Assembly (NCBI GenBank): GCA_905181875.1
Contig: CAJIZH010000003.1
Location: forward strand, 496,001-560,000
DNA from: Flavobacteriales bacterium UBA6770
GTDB lineage: Bacteria; Bacteroidota; Bacteroidia; Flavobacteriales_G; Salibacteraceae
Reading direction: 5' to 3'
DNA length: 64,000 bases
The notes beneath the pieces were generated by a model. The model was given only the letters and a program-made list of their open reading frames with translations, had not been told where the DNA came from and did no database searches. The position numbers and the translations under genes were made by a program. Positions 1-8,272 of this stretch are shown here, piece by piece. Positions within the stretch are counted from its first letter, which is position 1. Each line of letters opens with the position of its first letter.

Positions 1-1
1 T

Positions 2-775
2 CATGGGCATACATTGTTTCATGAACCGACTAAAAAACTTTCTTTTCAAGCTGGTGATGGTGGTTCTATTTTTAATAAAACCAGCATTACCACTGTAAGT
101 AATTTCAGACAGCAAGATGTACTTCTTGGTGGACAAGGCGCTCCATTGGTTCCTATTGGAGATTTGCTACTTTTTAAAAGACATCCCGTTTGTGTCAATT
201 TGGGTGGGTTTGCTAATATCTCGCTAAAAGCAAATAATACAATTACGGCCTGGGATATTTGCCCAGTTAACTATATCCTAAACAATTTAACTCACAAGAT
301 TGGACTAGAATATGACGACAAAGGAAAAATTGCTGCTTTAAATACTGTTGACGAAGAATTGCTGCAACGACTAAATGACTTATCCTATTACAACTCTAAG
401 CCTCCAAAAAGTTTATCGCGAGAATGGGTATTTACTGAAATTTGGCCTCTTGTAAATAATTCTAGTTGTTCTATCGAACAAAAAATAGCAACCATTACCG
501 AGCACGCGGCAATTCAAATAGCTCAGTCGATTCCAAAAAACTCAACAGCACTTTTTACTGGAGGTGGAACATTCAACAATCATTTAATGGGTAGAATAAA
601 ACTTCACAATAACTCATTAGAAATTACTGTTCCAGAAAAAAAAATTATTGAGTTTAAAGAAGCTTTAATCTTTGCATTTCTAGGGACTTTAAGAATTCGC
701 GATGAAAATAACGTTTTAGCATCGGTAACTGGGGCAATAAAAGACCATTCCTCAGGAGAAATCTTCTCTTACTAA
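2..775 (+). CDS. anmK: Anhydro-N-acetylmuramic acid kinase, C-terminal part (cut by window edge)
   Basis: The enzyme phosphorylates and opens 1,6-anhydro-MurNAc to give MurNAc-6-phosphate during cytoplasmic recycling of cell wall sugars. The frame is open from base 2 (HGHTLFHE, the conserved substrate loop), so the listed ATG at 14 is internal and the real start lies left of the window. Family marks are the GDGGSI phosphate-loop region, GGFANIS, GGGTFNNHLMGRI and the C-terminal NVLASVTGAIKDHSSG block. About 257 of roughly 350-360 usual residues are present. No defect is seen in the visible part. The family call is firm. Confidence 0.93.
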   Translation, partial: HGHTLFHEPTKKLSFQAGDGGSIFNKTSITTVSNFRQQDVLLGGQGAPLVPIGDLLLFKRHPVCVNLGGFANISLKANNTITAWDICPVNYILNNLTHKIGLEYDDKGKIAALNTVDEELLQRLNDLSYYNSKPPKSLSREWVFTEIWPLVNNSSCSIEQKIATITEHAAIQIAQSIPKNSTALFTGGGTFNNHLMGRIKLHNNSLEITVPEKKIIEFKEALIFAFLGTLRIRDENNVLASVTGAIKDHSSGEIFSY

Positions 776-813
776 AATCAAATATTAGACATTAAAAAAC
801 CTTGACAACAATA

Positions 814-842
814 TTTCCTATGAGTGCAAACGGTTACATTTG
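814..842 (+). promoter_or_regulatory. Candidate promoter for the dehydrogenase
   Basis: TAcaTTTG at 835-842 matches the Bacteroidota -7 consensus TAnnTTTG exactly. A weak -33 element, TTTC at 814-817, sits 17 bases upstream. Transcription would start near 849 and leave a leader of about 12 bases before the ATG at 861. The call rests on motif match only. Confidence 0.4.
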
Positions 843-860
843 TGGCAAAATATTGAGAAT

Positions 861-2091
861 ATGAAGGACCTACTCGAAAAGTTTGAAAATAAAACACCTG
901 AAATCGTATTCGAATGGCAAGATGCCGAAACAGAAGCGCACGGTTGGGTAGTTATTAACTCTCTAAGAGGCGGTGCTGCTGGCGGTGGAACAAGGATGAG
1001 GGTTGGTTTAGACAAAAGAGAAGTGGAATCCTTAGCAAAAACTATGGAAGTTAAATTCACCGTTGCAGGACCATCTATTGGTGGAGCAAAATCTGGAATT
1101 AACTTTGACCCTAACGATCCCTCGCAAAGAAGGTGTTTTGAGAAGATGGTACAAAGCAGTTGCTCCACTTTTAAAAAGCTATTACGGTACTGGAGGAGAT
1201 TTGAATGTTGATGAAATTCACGAAGTAATACCAATGACAGAGGACTGCGGTATTTGGCATCCACAAGAGGGTGTTTTTAATGGTCATTTTCAACCTACTG
1301 AGCCTCAAAAAATAAATAGAATAGGACAACTTAGACGAGGTGTTCTTAAAGAGATTGAAGATACTAGCTTTTCTCCAGATGTAAGTAGAAAGTACGTTGT
1401 TGCAGATATGATAACTGGTTTTGGAGTAGCTGAATCTGTAAAACATTATTACAACATATATGGCGGTAAACTTGAGGGAAAAAGAGTTATTGTTCAAGGA
1501 TGGGGAAATGTTGGTTCAGCAGGAGCTTTTTATTTAGCTCAGAGCGGAGCAAAAATTGTTGGAATTATTGACCGTGTTGGTGGGTTTATAAAGGAAGATG
1601 GTTTTTCATTTGAAGAAATCACCGAATTATTCAACAAAAAAGAAGGCAATAAATTGGTTGCTGAAAATATGCTTTCTTTTGATGAGGTAAATTCTAAAAT
1701 TTGGGACGTCACTGCAGAAGTCTTTATTCCATGCGCATCTTCTAGATTAATAACACAAGACCAAGTGAGTAGGATGGTTGCAAGTGGAATGGAAGTAGTC
1801 GCTGCTGGAGCTAACGTACCTTTTGCCGATCCAGAGATCTTCTTTGGTTCAATTGCCGATTATACAGACAATCACATTTCTGTTATTCCTGACTTTATTT
1901 CTAATTGTGGAATGGCTAGAGTTTTCTGTTATCTGATGCAACAAGATCATGTGGATATGAGTGATCAAGCAATTTTTAAGGATACTTCAAATATCATTAA
2001 AGGTGCAATTCAAAATGCGCATAATTCAAACAATTCTAAAACAGGGATTGCTAAAACTGCTTTTGAAATAGCGTTGAATCAACTGGTATAA
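861..2091 (+). CDS. Glu/Leu/Phe/Val-type amino-acid dehydrogenase (one frameshift)
   Basis: An NAD(P)-dependent oxidative deaminase of the Glu/Leu/Phe/Val dehydrogenase family. The N-terminal catalytic domain has GGAAGGGTRM and GPSIGGAKSGI (with the catalytic lysine); the C-terminal Rossmann domain has VQGWGNVGSAGA. The track splits it in two ORFs (840-1211 and 1063-2091). Reading changes from frame 0 to frame +1 at about 1121-1126, where GATCCCTCGC has one C too many: dropping it restores DPRKEGVLRRWYKA and a 409-residue protein. ATG 861 fits better than the TTG at 840, which lies inside a promoter-like TTTG. The substrate cannot be told from sequence. It may be a live gene with a sequence error or a recent pseudogene. 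Confidence 0.85.
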
Positions 2092-2113
2092 TTTAACTAA
2101 CAAACTTTAAATC

Positions 2114-3484
2114 ATGGAAATTGCAATTGTTGTCATATTCGTTTTAGGCTACCTCGGCATTACTCTTGAGCACTCAACTGGTATTGACAAAGTGGCCCCA
2201 GCGTTATTAATGACTGGATTAGCATGGGCTTGTATTGCATTTGGCTTAGACGATTTTACTGCGTGGTTTGACCCAACCAGTCATCAATTAATGGATGGCA
2301 CAGGTGGTACCGATGATTACAATAGCTTGGGGCACTCTGATCGTCTTCATTTAATGGAAGAAACTCTTTTACATCATTTTGGGAAAACTTGTGAAATACT
2401 AATCTTCCTCATAGGTGCTATGACAATTGTTGAGATTGTAGATCATTTTGACGGTTTCTCAACAATCAAACGCTACATTAAAACTAATAACAAAAAAACG
2501 CTTTTATGGATAATCTGCATTTTAGCATTTATACTTTCAGCGATTATTGACAACCTCACGGCAACTATTGTTTTAATAACAATTCTTAGAAAACTACTGA
2601 CCAAAAACAGTGACCGAATCTGGTATGCAGGACTAATAATAATCGCCGCAAACGCGGGGGGAGCCTGGTCTCCAATTGGCGACGTCACCACTACAATGCT
2701 ATGGATGGGCAATAAAGTTACCACAATCAAATTATTCCAATTACTTATCATACCTTCCTTAGTTTGCATGATTGTTCCTACTTTTCTTGCTGGATTTTTA
2801 CCTGCATTTCGAGGGAAATTTGATATCGCTGTTTCTGATCAAAAGCAAAACCCTAAAGGTCCCTTAATGCTCTATACAGGTTTAGCAATGATAATTTTTG
2901 TTCCAATATTTAAGACGGTTACGCATTTACCTCCTTATATGGGGATGATGTTGTCATTATCTATAATAGTACTCATAGCTGAAATAATTAGTAATACAGG
3001 ATTTAGCATGAATACGATTGGCACTCAGGATGGTGAACACTCGGCCAGTCCAACCTTTAAAGCACTTTCTAAAATAGAAATGCCCTCTATCCTGTTTTTT
3101 TTAGGGATTTTAATGACCGTTGCAGCCTTAGAATCTTTAGGAATGGTCTTCATGTTTGGTGAAAGCGTTCAATCTACTATGAACAATAACATTTTTGTAA
3201 TGTTATTAGGAGCTAGTTCAGCAGTTATTGATAACGTGCCACTTGTAGCAGCGAGTATGGGAATGTTCGATATGACTGATTTCCCAACAGATAATGCAAT
3301 ATGGCATTTTATTGCTTTTGCTGCTGGTACTGGGGGAAGTATGCTTATAATTGGTTCTGCAGCCGGAGTTGTAGCTATGGGAATGGAACGTATTCCGTTT
3401 TTCTGGTATTTGAAAAACATATCTTGGCTCGCTTTAATAGGCTACCTGTGCGGCTCACTAGTATTTTATTTCATTGGACTTTAA
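2114..3484 (+). CDS. nhaD: NhaD-type Na+/H+ antiporter
   Basis: An integral inner-membrane protein of 456 residues with about 11-12 hydrophobic segments, of the NhaD branch of the ion transporter superfamily, which exchanges Na+ (or Li+) for H+ and supports salt and alkali tolerance. Typical motifs are SAIIDNLTATIV near residue 142, ANAGGAWSPIGDVTTTMLW near 180-198, SSAVIDNVPLVAAS near 368 and AAGTGGSMLIIGSAAG near 397; the two IDN motifs are repeated helix-break sites of the fold. It follows the dehydrogenase by 22 bases and may share its transcript. Full length for the family. Confidence 0.92.
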   Translation: MEIAIVVIFVLGYLGITLEHSTGIDKVAPALLMTGLAWACIAFGLDDFTAWFDPTSHQLMDGTGGTDDYNSLGHSDRLHLMEETLLHHFGKTCEILIFLIGAMTIVEIVDHFDGFSTIKRYIKTNNKKTLLWIICILAFILSAIIDNLTATIVLITILRKLLTKNSDRIWYAGLIIIAANAGGAWSPIGDVTTTMLWMGNKVTTIKLFQLLIIPSLVCMIVPTFLAGFLPAFRGKFDIAVSDQKQNPKGPLMLYTGLAMIIFVPIFKTVTHLPPYMGMMLSLSIIVLIAEIISNTGFSMNTIGTQDGEHSASPTFKALSKIEMPSILFFLGILMTVAALESLGMVFMFGESVQSTMNNNIFVMLLGASSAVIDNVPLVAASMGMFDMTDFPTDNAIWHFIAFAAGTGGSMLIIGSAAGVVAMGMERIPFFWYLKNISWLALIGYLCGSLVFYFIGL

Positions 3485-3548
3485 AGGAAAACACACAGAA
3501 GCAATTAACACTTCGTTGTGAGAATAAAAACATAGGTAGGACTCTTCC

Positions 3549-3581
3549 GCCTAGCCAATCCTTCATCTTTGTTAGCTAGGC
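3549..3581. repeat. 7-bp inverted repeat in the nhaD-exbB gap
   Basis: GCCTAGC (3549-3555) pairs with GCTAGGC (3575-3581) around a 19-base loop. No T tract follows on either strand, so it is a poor intrinsic terminator. The loop contains CATCTTTG at 3564-3571, one base off the TAnnTTTG -7 box, so the site may instead be an operator or promoter for exbB. The repeat is seen directly; the role is not. Confidence 0.45.
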
Positions 3582-3603
3582 TAAAAACTTAATTAATAAA
3601 ATC

Positions 3604-4314
3604 ATGATTAAACCGTTTTTTTTACAAATTACAGTTGCCACTGATACAGTCAGTGCTGTTGCAGGAGCTGAAGAAATACCAACTGTAGGAACGCTCTCAG
3701 TTCTAGATTTAATTGCAGGTGGAGGGATATTTATAATGGGGCCATTAGGTATTCTTTCTGTTATTGCTATCTATATATTCATTGAGCGATTTTTGGCAAT
3801 TCAAAAAGCACAGTCCCTAGACCCTTCTTTTATGAATAAAATGAAAGACTTTATTCACGAAGGAAAAATGCAATCAGCTCAAGATTTATGTAAGAAAACA
3901 ACTACTCCATTTGCGAGAATGTTACTCAAAGGAGTGAATAGAATTGGTAAACCGTTAAGTGATATTTCAGCATCTATTGAAAACGTAGGTAAATTAGAAA
4001 TTTACAATCTTGAAAAATCATTATCTACTCTTGCAACAATTGCAGGTGCTGCTCCGATGATTGGATTCCTAGGAACTGTAATCGGTATGATCAATACTTT
4101 TCACGAAATGTATTCTGCTGGAAATAGTGTAGAAATATCCAATCTTTCGGGAGGTATTATGCAGGCCATGGTTACTACAGCAGCGGGATTGGTTATTGGG
4201 ATTATTGCTTATGTTGGATATAATACACTTGTAGCCAAAGTTGATAAAGTAGTGCACAAAATGGAAGCTACCTCAATTGAATTCATGGACTTACTTCAAG
4301 AACCAGTAAAATAA
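3604..4314 (+). CDS. exbB: ExbB/TolQ/MotA family proton channel subunit
   Basis: The inner-membrane channel subunit that, with ExbD, uses the proton motive force to energise TonB. The 236-residue protein has a short N-terminal export-like segment, a hydrophobic helix near residues 40-60 (GPLGILSVIAIYIFIERFL), a cytoplasmic loop, and two C-terminal helices with the family block GAAPMIGFLGTVIGMINTF and MVTTAAGLVIGIIAYVGYN. exbD starts 30 bases after it and tonB follows at once, so a Ton complex rather than a Tol or Mot complex is meant. Confidence 0.93.
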   Translation: MIKPFFLQITVATDTVSAVAGAEEIPTVGTLSVLDLIAGGGIFIMGPLGILSVIAIYIFIERFLAIQKAQSLDPSFMNKMKDFIHEGKMQSAQDLCKKTTTPFARMLLKGVNRIGKPLSDISASIENVGKLEIYNLEKSLSTLATIAGAAPMIGFLGTVIGMINTFHEMYSAGNSVEISNLSGGIMQAMVTTAAGLVIGIIAYVGYNTLVAKVDKVVHKMEATSIEFMDLLQEPVK

Positions 4315-4344
4315 ATTACTGAATAACCAGTTAATACAACGACA

Positions 4345-4737
4345 ATGGCAATAGGATCTAGAAATAAAGTTAGCGTAAGCTTTTCAATGTCATCAATGAC
4401 CGATATTGTTTTTCTTCTACTGATCTTTTTCATCATTGTTTCTACAATGGTGAGTCCAAATGCACTTAAAGTTCTTTTGCCGAAAAGTGCCGCCAAGACA
4501 ACCTCACCCCAAACAGTTTCTGTTTCTATTTCACCAGATATTCAGTATGCGATTAATGGTAACCTAGTATCTATCGAATCATTAGAAAGTGGCATAATAG
4601 CTGCTGTTGGGAAAGCTGAAAAACCAGGAATTGTATTGCATTGTGATCAATCGGTAGCACTAGAACATGCTGTGAAAATTATGGATATTGCAAACAGAAA
4701 TAAATATGAATTGGTGCTTGCAACAAGAGCAAAATAA
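4345..4737 (+). CDS. exbD: ExbD/TolR family proton channel subunit
   Basis: A single-pass inner-membrane protein of 130 residues. The N-terminal helix MTDIVFLLLIFFIIVSTM carries the conserved aspartate (about residue 19) that takes part in proton flow through the ExbB pore; the rest is the small periplasmic domain ending KYELVLATRAK. It lies between exbB and tonB and its TAA stop is immediately followed by the tonB ATG, so the two are surely co-transcribed. Confidence 0.93.
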   Translation: MAIGSRNKVSVSFSMSSMTDIVFLLLIFFIIVSTMVSPNALKVLLPKSAAKTTSPQTVSVSISPDIQYAINGNLVSIESLESGIIAAVGKAEKPGIVLHCDQSVALEHAVKIMDIANRNKYELVLATRAK

Positions 4738-5571
4738 ATGGCATACTTCGATACAAAAGATAAAAAAAGAGGATTAGTTGGAACTATTTTCGTCCATATA
4801 ATCGTACTTATTTTATTTGCTATTTACGGCCTAAGCTATCCTACTCCAAGACCAGAAAATGGAATGCTGTTGAACCTAGGTTCAACAGCAGAGGGATTTG
4901 GTGAAGTTCAGCCTGATGAAGTTGGTGAAACAGCAGAAGATCGACCTGTAACCGAAGATCAGCCAACTGAAAGCAATACTTCTGAGTCAACTGATATTAC
5001 TAATCTAACTCAGGATCAAATTGAAACTATCCAAGTTCCACCAAAGAAAGACCCAGAAAAAGAGACAGAGAAAACACCTATAGAAAATCCTAACGGTAAG
5101 GATTCTGATTCCGAAAAAGAACCTGTCGAAAAAGAAAAAACTATTGATAGTAAGCTAAAGAATGCACTTGATGCTTTCAGACAATCTGGAGGTTCACAAG
5201 GATATGATAAAGATAAAATTGGTGATCCCGGAAAGTCTAATGGAGATCCAAATGGAAACTCTAATAGAGGTGGAACCAGCGGTTCAGATGGTTCAAGTGG
5301 CTCAGGCTATGACCTTGGAAATAGAGCCGCTCTGGATAAAATAAAGCCAGATTATCAATGTGAAGAATATGGGGTTGTAGTAATGAGTATTCGAGTTGAT
5401 CAATCAGGAAAAACTTTAGACGCTAAACTAGAATTGAAGGGGAGCACTAATACTGCACCTTGTTTAGTAAATAAAGCTAAAGAAGCTGCAATGAAAACCA
5501 AGTGGCAACCAGATACCAAAGCCCCAGAAATGCAGATTGGCAGTATAACTTACCATTTCGACCTAAATTAA
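4738..5571 (+). CDS. tonB: TonB-like energy transducer
   Basis: Carries energy from ExbB-ExbD across the periplasm to outer-membrane receptors. One N-terminal membrane anchor (about residues 13-34, GLVGTIFVHIIVLILFAIYG) is followed by a long acidic, Pro/Glu/Lys-rich spacer (about 45-145), a Gly/Ser/Asn-rich stretch (about 147-195), and a C-terminal TonB domain from about 195 (YGVVVMSIRVDQSGKTLDA). The 277-residue length and low-complexity spacer are normal for Bacteroidota. Two TonB-dependent receptors elsewhere in this window are possible clients, but many more are expected in the genome. Confidence 0.85.
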   Translation: MAYFDTKDKKRGLVGTIFVHIIVLILFAIYGLSYPTPRPENGMLLNLGSTAEGFGEVQPDEVGETAEDRPVTEDQPTESNTSESTDITNLTQDQIETIQVPPKKDPEKETEKTPIENPNGKDSDSEKEPVEKEKTIDSKLKNALDAFRQSGGSQGYDKDKIGDPGKSNGDPNGNSNRGGTSGSDGSSGSGYDLGNRAALDKIKPDYQCEEYGVVVMSIRVDQSGKTLDAKLELKGSTNTAPCLVNKAKEAAMKTKWQPDTKAPEMQIGSITYHFDLN

Positions 5572-5613
5572 TTCTCCATCTTTGTTGTTCTATAGTCAGC
5601 AAACTGAGTTTAA

Positions 5614-7050
5614 TTGAGACTTACAACAGAAATATTATCTGGAATTGGATTAATCCTGATCTATATGATTTTGACTTATCTAATTTGGAAATGTTATCAA
5701 AAACAGAATTTTCACTCAAGTATTTTACTAATTATAGCATTTGCCGCATGCTTAAGAATATTCACAGCCTCTGATCCTTTTCTTCATGATTGGGATGAAC
5801 GTTACCATGCACTAGTCGCAAAAAACAGCATAAACCACCCTCTTAAACCAACATTATATGAAAACCCAATAATAGATTACGATTATAAAAACTGGTCAGA
5901 TAATCACGTCTGGTTGCACAAACAGCCAATACCAATATGGACCATGGCACTTTCAATGAAAGTATTTGGGACTAATCTATTTGGATTACGTTTTCCAACT
6001 GTTTTTATTTCTATCCTAATGGTGCTTTTTACATTTTTAATTGGAAAGGCATTATACAGTCCAAAAGTTGGAATAATTGCGGCGTACTTGCATGCAATAA
6101 ACGGATTAATCATTGAGCTTTCTGCTGGCAGAGTTGCAACTGATCATATTGATATTTATTTCCTGTTTTTTATAGAGCTATCCATTTTACTCTCCATTTA
6201 CTTTTCTAAACACGAACAATACTTATATCTAATTGCAGCAGGATTTTCATTAGGGCTTGCAGTACTAACAAAATGGCTACCAGCACTAATTGTTATCCCC
6301 ATTTTCATTTCGTTGAGCCTAACTTCTAACAACCGAAAAAAGCTTGCCTTAGATACACTAATATTATTTACTGTTTCTTTAATAGTGTTTGTTCCTTGGC
6401 AAATATTCATCGCAATTGAATACCCATTAGAAAGCACATGGGAAAAGCATTATAACTGGCTCCATTTAACTACTGTTTTGAGCGAACAAACAGGCCCTTG
6501 GTTCTACTACATTGCCAAGCTAAGGATCCATTATGGGGAGATCATGTATTTGCCTTTAGTCTGGCTTATTTATCAGATTATTAAAAATAAACAGCCAAAA
6601 CTTATAACTCTAGGAATTTGGATATTTATTCCAATCGGGTTTTTCTCCCTTTCAATGACAAAAATGCAGGGATATACATTATTCAATAGTCCTGCTATTT
6701 TTATCGTAATCGCATTATTCATCATTACTTTGAAAAACAGTTTGAAAGGCTGCACTTGGCAATGGAAAAAAGGACTTGAAAATACAATTATAACCTTACT
6801 CATAATACTGCCTATTCGTTATTCTATAGAACGTATAAAACCATTTTCCAAAGTCAATCAGACACAGCCTCTTTTCATGAAAAAAATTGAATTAATAAAC
6901 AAGAGTCCTTCTAGCAATTTGGTTATACATTCCTGCCCAAAACCAATTGAAACAATGTTCTTCACCAACGCCATTGCATATGAAAAAGAATTAACCAATC
7001 AAGAAAAACAAAAAATAATAAATCTAGGTTACACTATTATGGAGTTCTAA
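5614..7050 (+). CDS. Membrane glycosyltransferase, ArnT/PMT-like (GT39/GT83 superfamily)
   Basis: A 478-residue multi-pass membrane protein with the N-terminal marks of polyprenol-phosphate-sugar dependent glycosyltransferases: FLHDWDERYHALVAKN near residue 52, with the acidic DE pair in the first periplasmic loop, then HKQPIPIWTMALSMKVFG, as in ArnT-like enzymes. The sugar and acceptor are unknown; a polyprenol-phosphate-mannose synthase is encoded at 17.6 kb and could make the donor (inference). The start is TTG at 5614, because the hydrophobic helix begins only a few residues later; ATG 5665 would cut into it. The gene sits between tonB and folC, and its stop touches the folC start. Confidence 0.78.
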   Translation: MRLTTEILSGIGLILIYMILTYLIWKCYQKQNFHSSILLIIAFAACLRIFTASDPFLHDWDERYHALVAKNSINHPLKPTLYENPIIDYDYKNWSDNHVWLHKQPIPIWTMALSMKVFGTNLFGLRFPTVFISILMVLFTFLIGKALYSPKVGIIAAYLHAINGLIIELSAGRVATDHIDIYFLFFIELSILLSIYFSKHEQYLYLIAAGFSLGLAVLTKWLPALIVIPIFISLSLTSNNRKKLALDTLILFTVSLIVFVPWQIFIAIEYPLESTWEKHYNWLHLTTVLSEQTGPWFYYIAKLRIHYGEIMYLPLVWLIYQIIKNKQPKLITLGIWIFIPIGFFSLSMTKMQGYTLFNSPAIFIVIALFIITLKNSLKGCTWQWKKGLENTIITLLIILPIRYSIERIKPFSKVNQTQPLFMKKIELINKSPSSNLVIHSCPKPIETMFFTNAIAYEKELTNQEKQKIINLGYTIMEF

Positions 7051-8268
7051 ATGACGTATCCTGAAACTTTAAACTACTTGTTCTCGCAACTCCCTATGTA
7101 TCAAAGAGATGGGAAGTCTGCATATAAAGCAAATTTAGACAATACTCTCCGTCTGGATAATTATTTAGGCCACCCACACCAATCCTTTAAGTCTATTCAT
7201 ATAGGTGGGACAAATGGTAAAGGAAGTTCTTCGCATATGATAGCATCAGTTCTTCAAGAAGCAGGGTATAAAGTTGGATTATACACCTCTCCACATTTGA
7301 AGGATTTTAGAGAACGAATAAAAATAAACGGACAAGAAATTCCTGAAAATTTCGTCTGCTCGTTTGTAGAAAAAAACAAGGCCAAATTTGAAGATTGGAA
7401 TCTATCCTTTTTTGAGTGGACAGTTGGTTTATGCTTTGAATATTTTAAATCGGAAAAAGTAGATATTGCAATAATTGAAGTTGGCCTAGGAGGCAGGTTA
7501 GATTCTACCAACATCATTGATCCATTAATGTGTTTAATTACTAATATTGGACTCGATCACCAACAATTTTTAGGTAATACAAAACAAGCGATTGCTAAAG
7601 AAAAGGCAGGGATTATTAAGCATCGTGTTCCTGTCGTTATAAGTGAAACACAGCCTGAAGTATCTAATATATTTATTGAGAAAGCAGCAGAAGTAAATGC
7701 TCCCATTTTATTTGCAGATCAAACGATAAACATTCTTTACCGTTCGGATTTGACAGGAACTTATCAGCCCCACAATCAAAAAGGAATTTTAGCCTTGTTG
7801 CCACTACTAAAAAAACAGAATTTTAAAATAACTGATCAAAATATCAAAAATGGCCTTCAAAAAGTAAGTTTAAATACTGGGATAAAAGGTCGGTGGCAAA
7901 CATTACAAATAAACCCAACCATAATTTGCGATACTGCACATAACGCTGAAGGATTAAGTTACGTAATCAAACAACTATTAGATATACCTAAAAATGAATC
8001 ACACTTAATTTTAGGATTTGTAAATGACAAAAATGTTACTGAAATATTAAATCAATTTCCAAAGGACGCACAATATTATTTGTGTCAACCAAAAATTCCA
8101 AGAGCGTTGCCAATTAAAGAATTAAGTTTTATAGCAAAGCGAATAGGTATAAACTACAAGACTTATTCAACGGTGAGTGCGGCACTATCAGCAGCAAAAG
8201 TAAATGCCAAAAAAGACGACCTAATCTTTGTTGGAGGAAGCACGTTTGTAGTTGCGGAGGTTGTTTAA
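7051..8268 (+). CDS. folC: Folylpolyglutamate synthase / dihydrofolate synthase
   Basis: Adds glutamate to dihydropteroate or tetrahydrofolate with ATP, in the cytoplasm. The 405-residue Mur-ligase-like protein has the P-loop GGTNGKGSSSHMI near residue 52, VGLYTSPHLKDFRERI, VEVGLGGRLDSTN-type motif (IEVGLGGRLDSTN), ITNIGLDHQQFLG and the Lys-containing AIAKEKAGIIK loop. The ATG follows the glycosyltransferase stop with no gap. It ends four bases before the stop of the convergent Ca2+-ATPase gene. Confidence 0.93.
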   Translation: MTYPETLNYLFSQLPMYQRDGKSAYKANLDNTLRLDNYLGHPHQSFKSIHIGGTNGKGSSSHMIASVLQEAGYKVGLYTSPHLKDFRERIKINGQEIPENFVCSFVEKNKAKFEDWNLSFFEWTVGLCFEYFKSEKVDIAIIEVGLGGRLDSTNIIDPLMCLITNIGLDHQQFLGNTKQAIAKEKAGIIKHRVPVVISETQPEVSNIFIEKAAEVNAPILFADQTINILYRSDLTGTYQPHNQKGILALLPLLKKQNFKITDQNIKNGLQKVSLNTGIKGRWQTLQINPTIICDTAHNAEGLSYVIKQLLDIPKNESHLILGFVNDKNVTEILNQFPKDAQYYLCQPKIPRALPIKELSFIAKRIGINYKTYSTVSAALSAAKVNAKKDDLIFVGGSTFVVAEVV

Positions 8269-8272
8269 CCTA

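Noticed and set aside
818-1264. 148-residue minus-strand ORF opposite the dehydrogenase
   Set aside because: It mirrors the coding frame of a well-conserved gene; the codon pattern and protein motifs belong to the plus strand.
3301-3579. 92-residue plus-strand ORF at the end of nhaD
   Set aside because: It is a frame-shifted shadow of the nhaD C-terminus continued into the intergenic gap.
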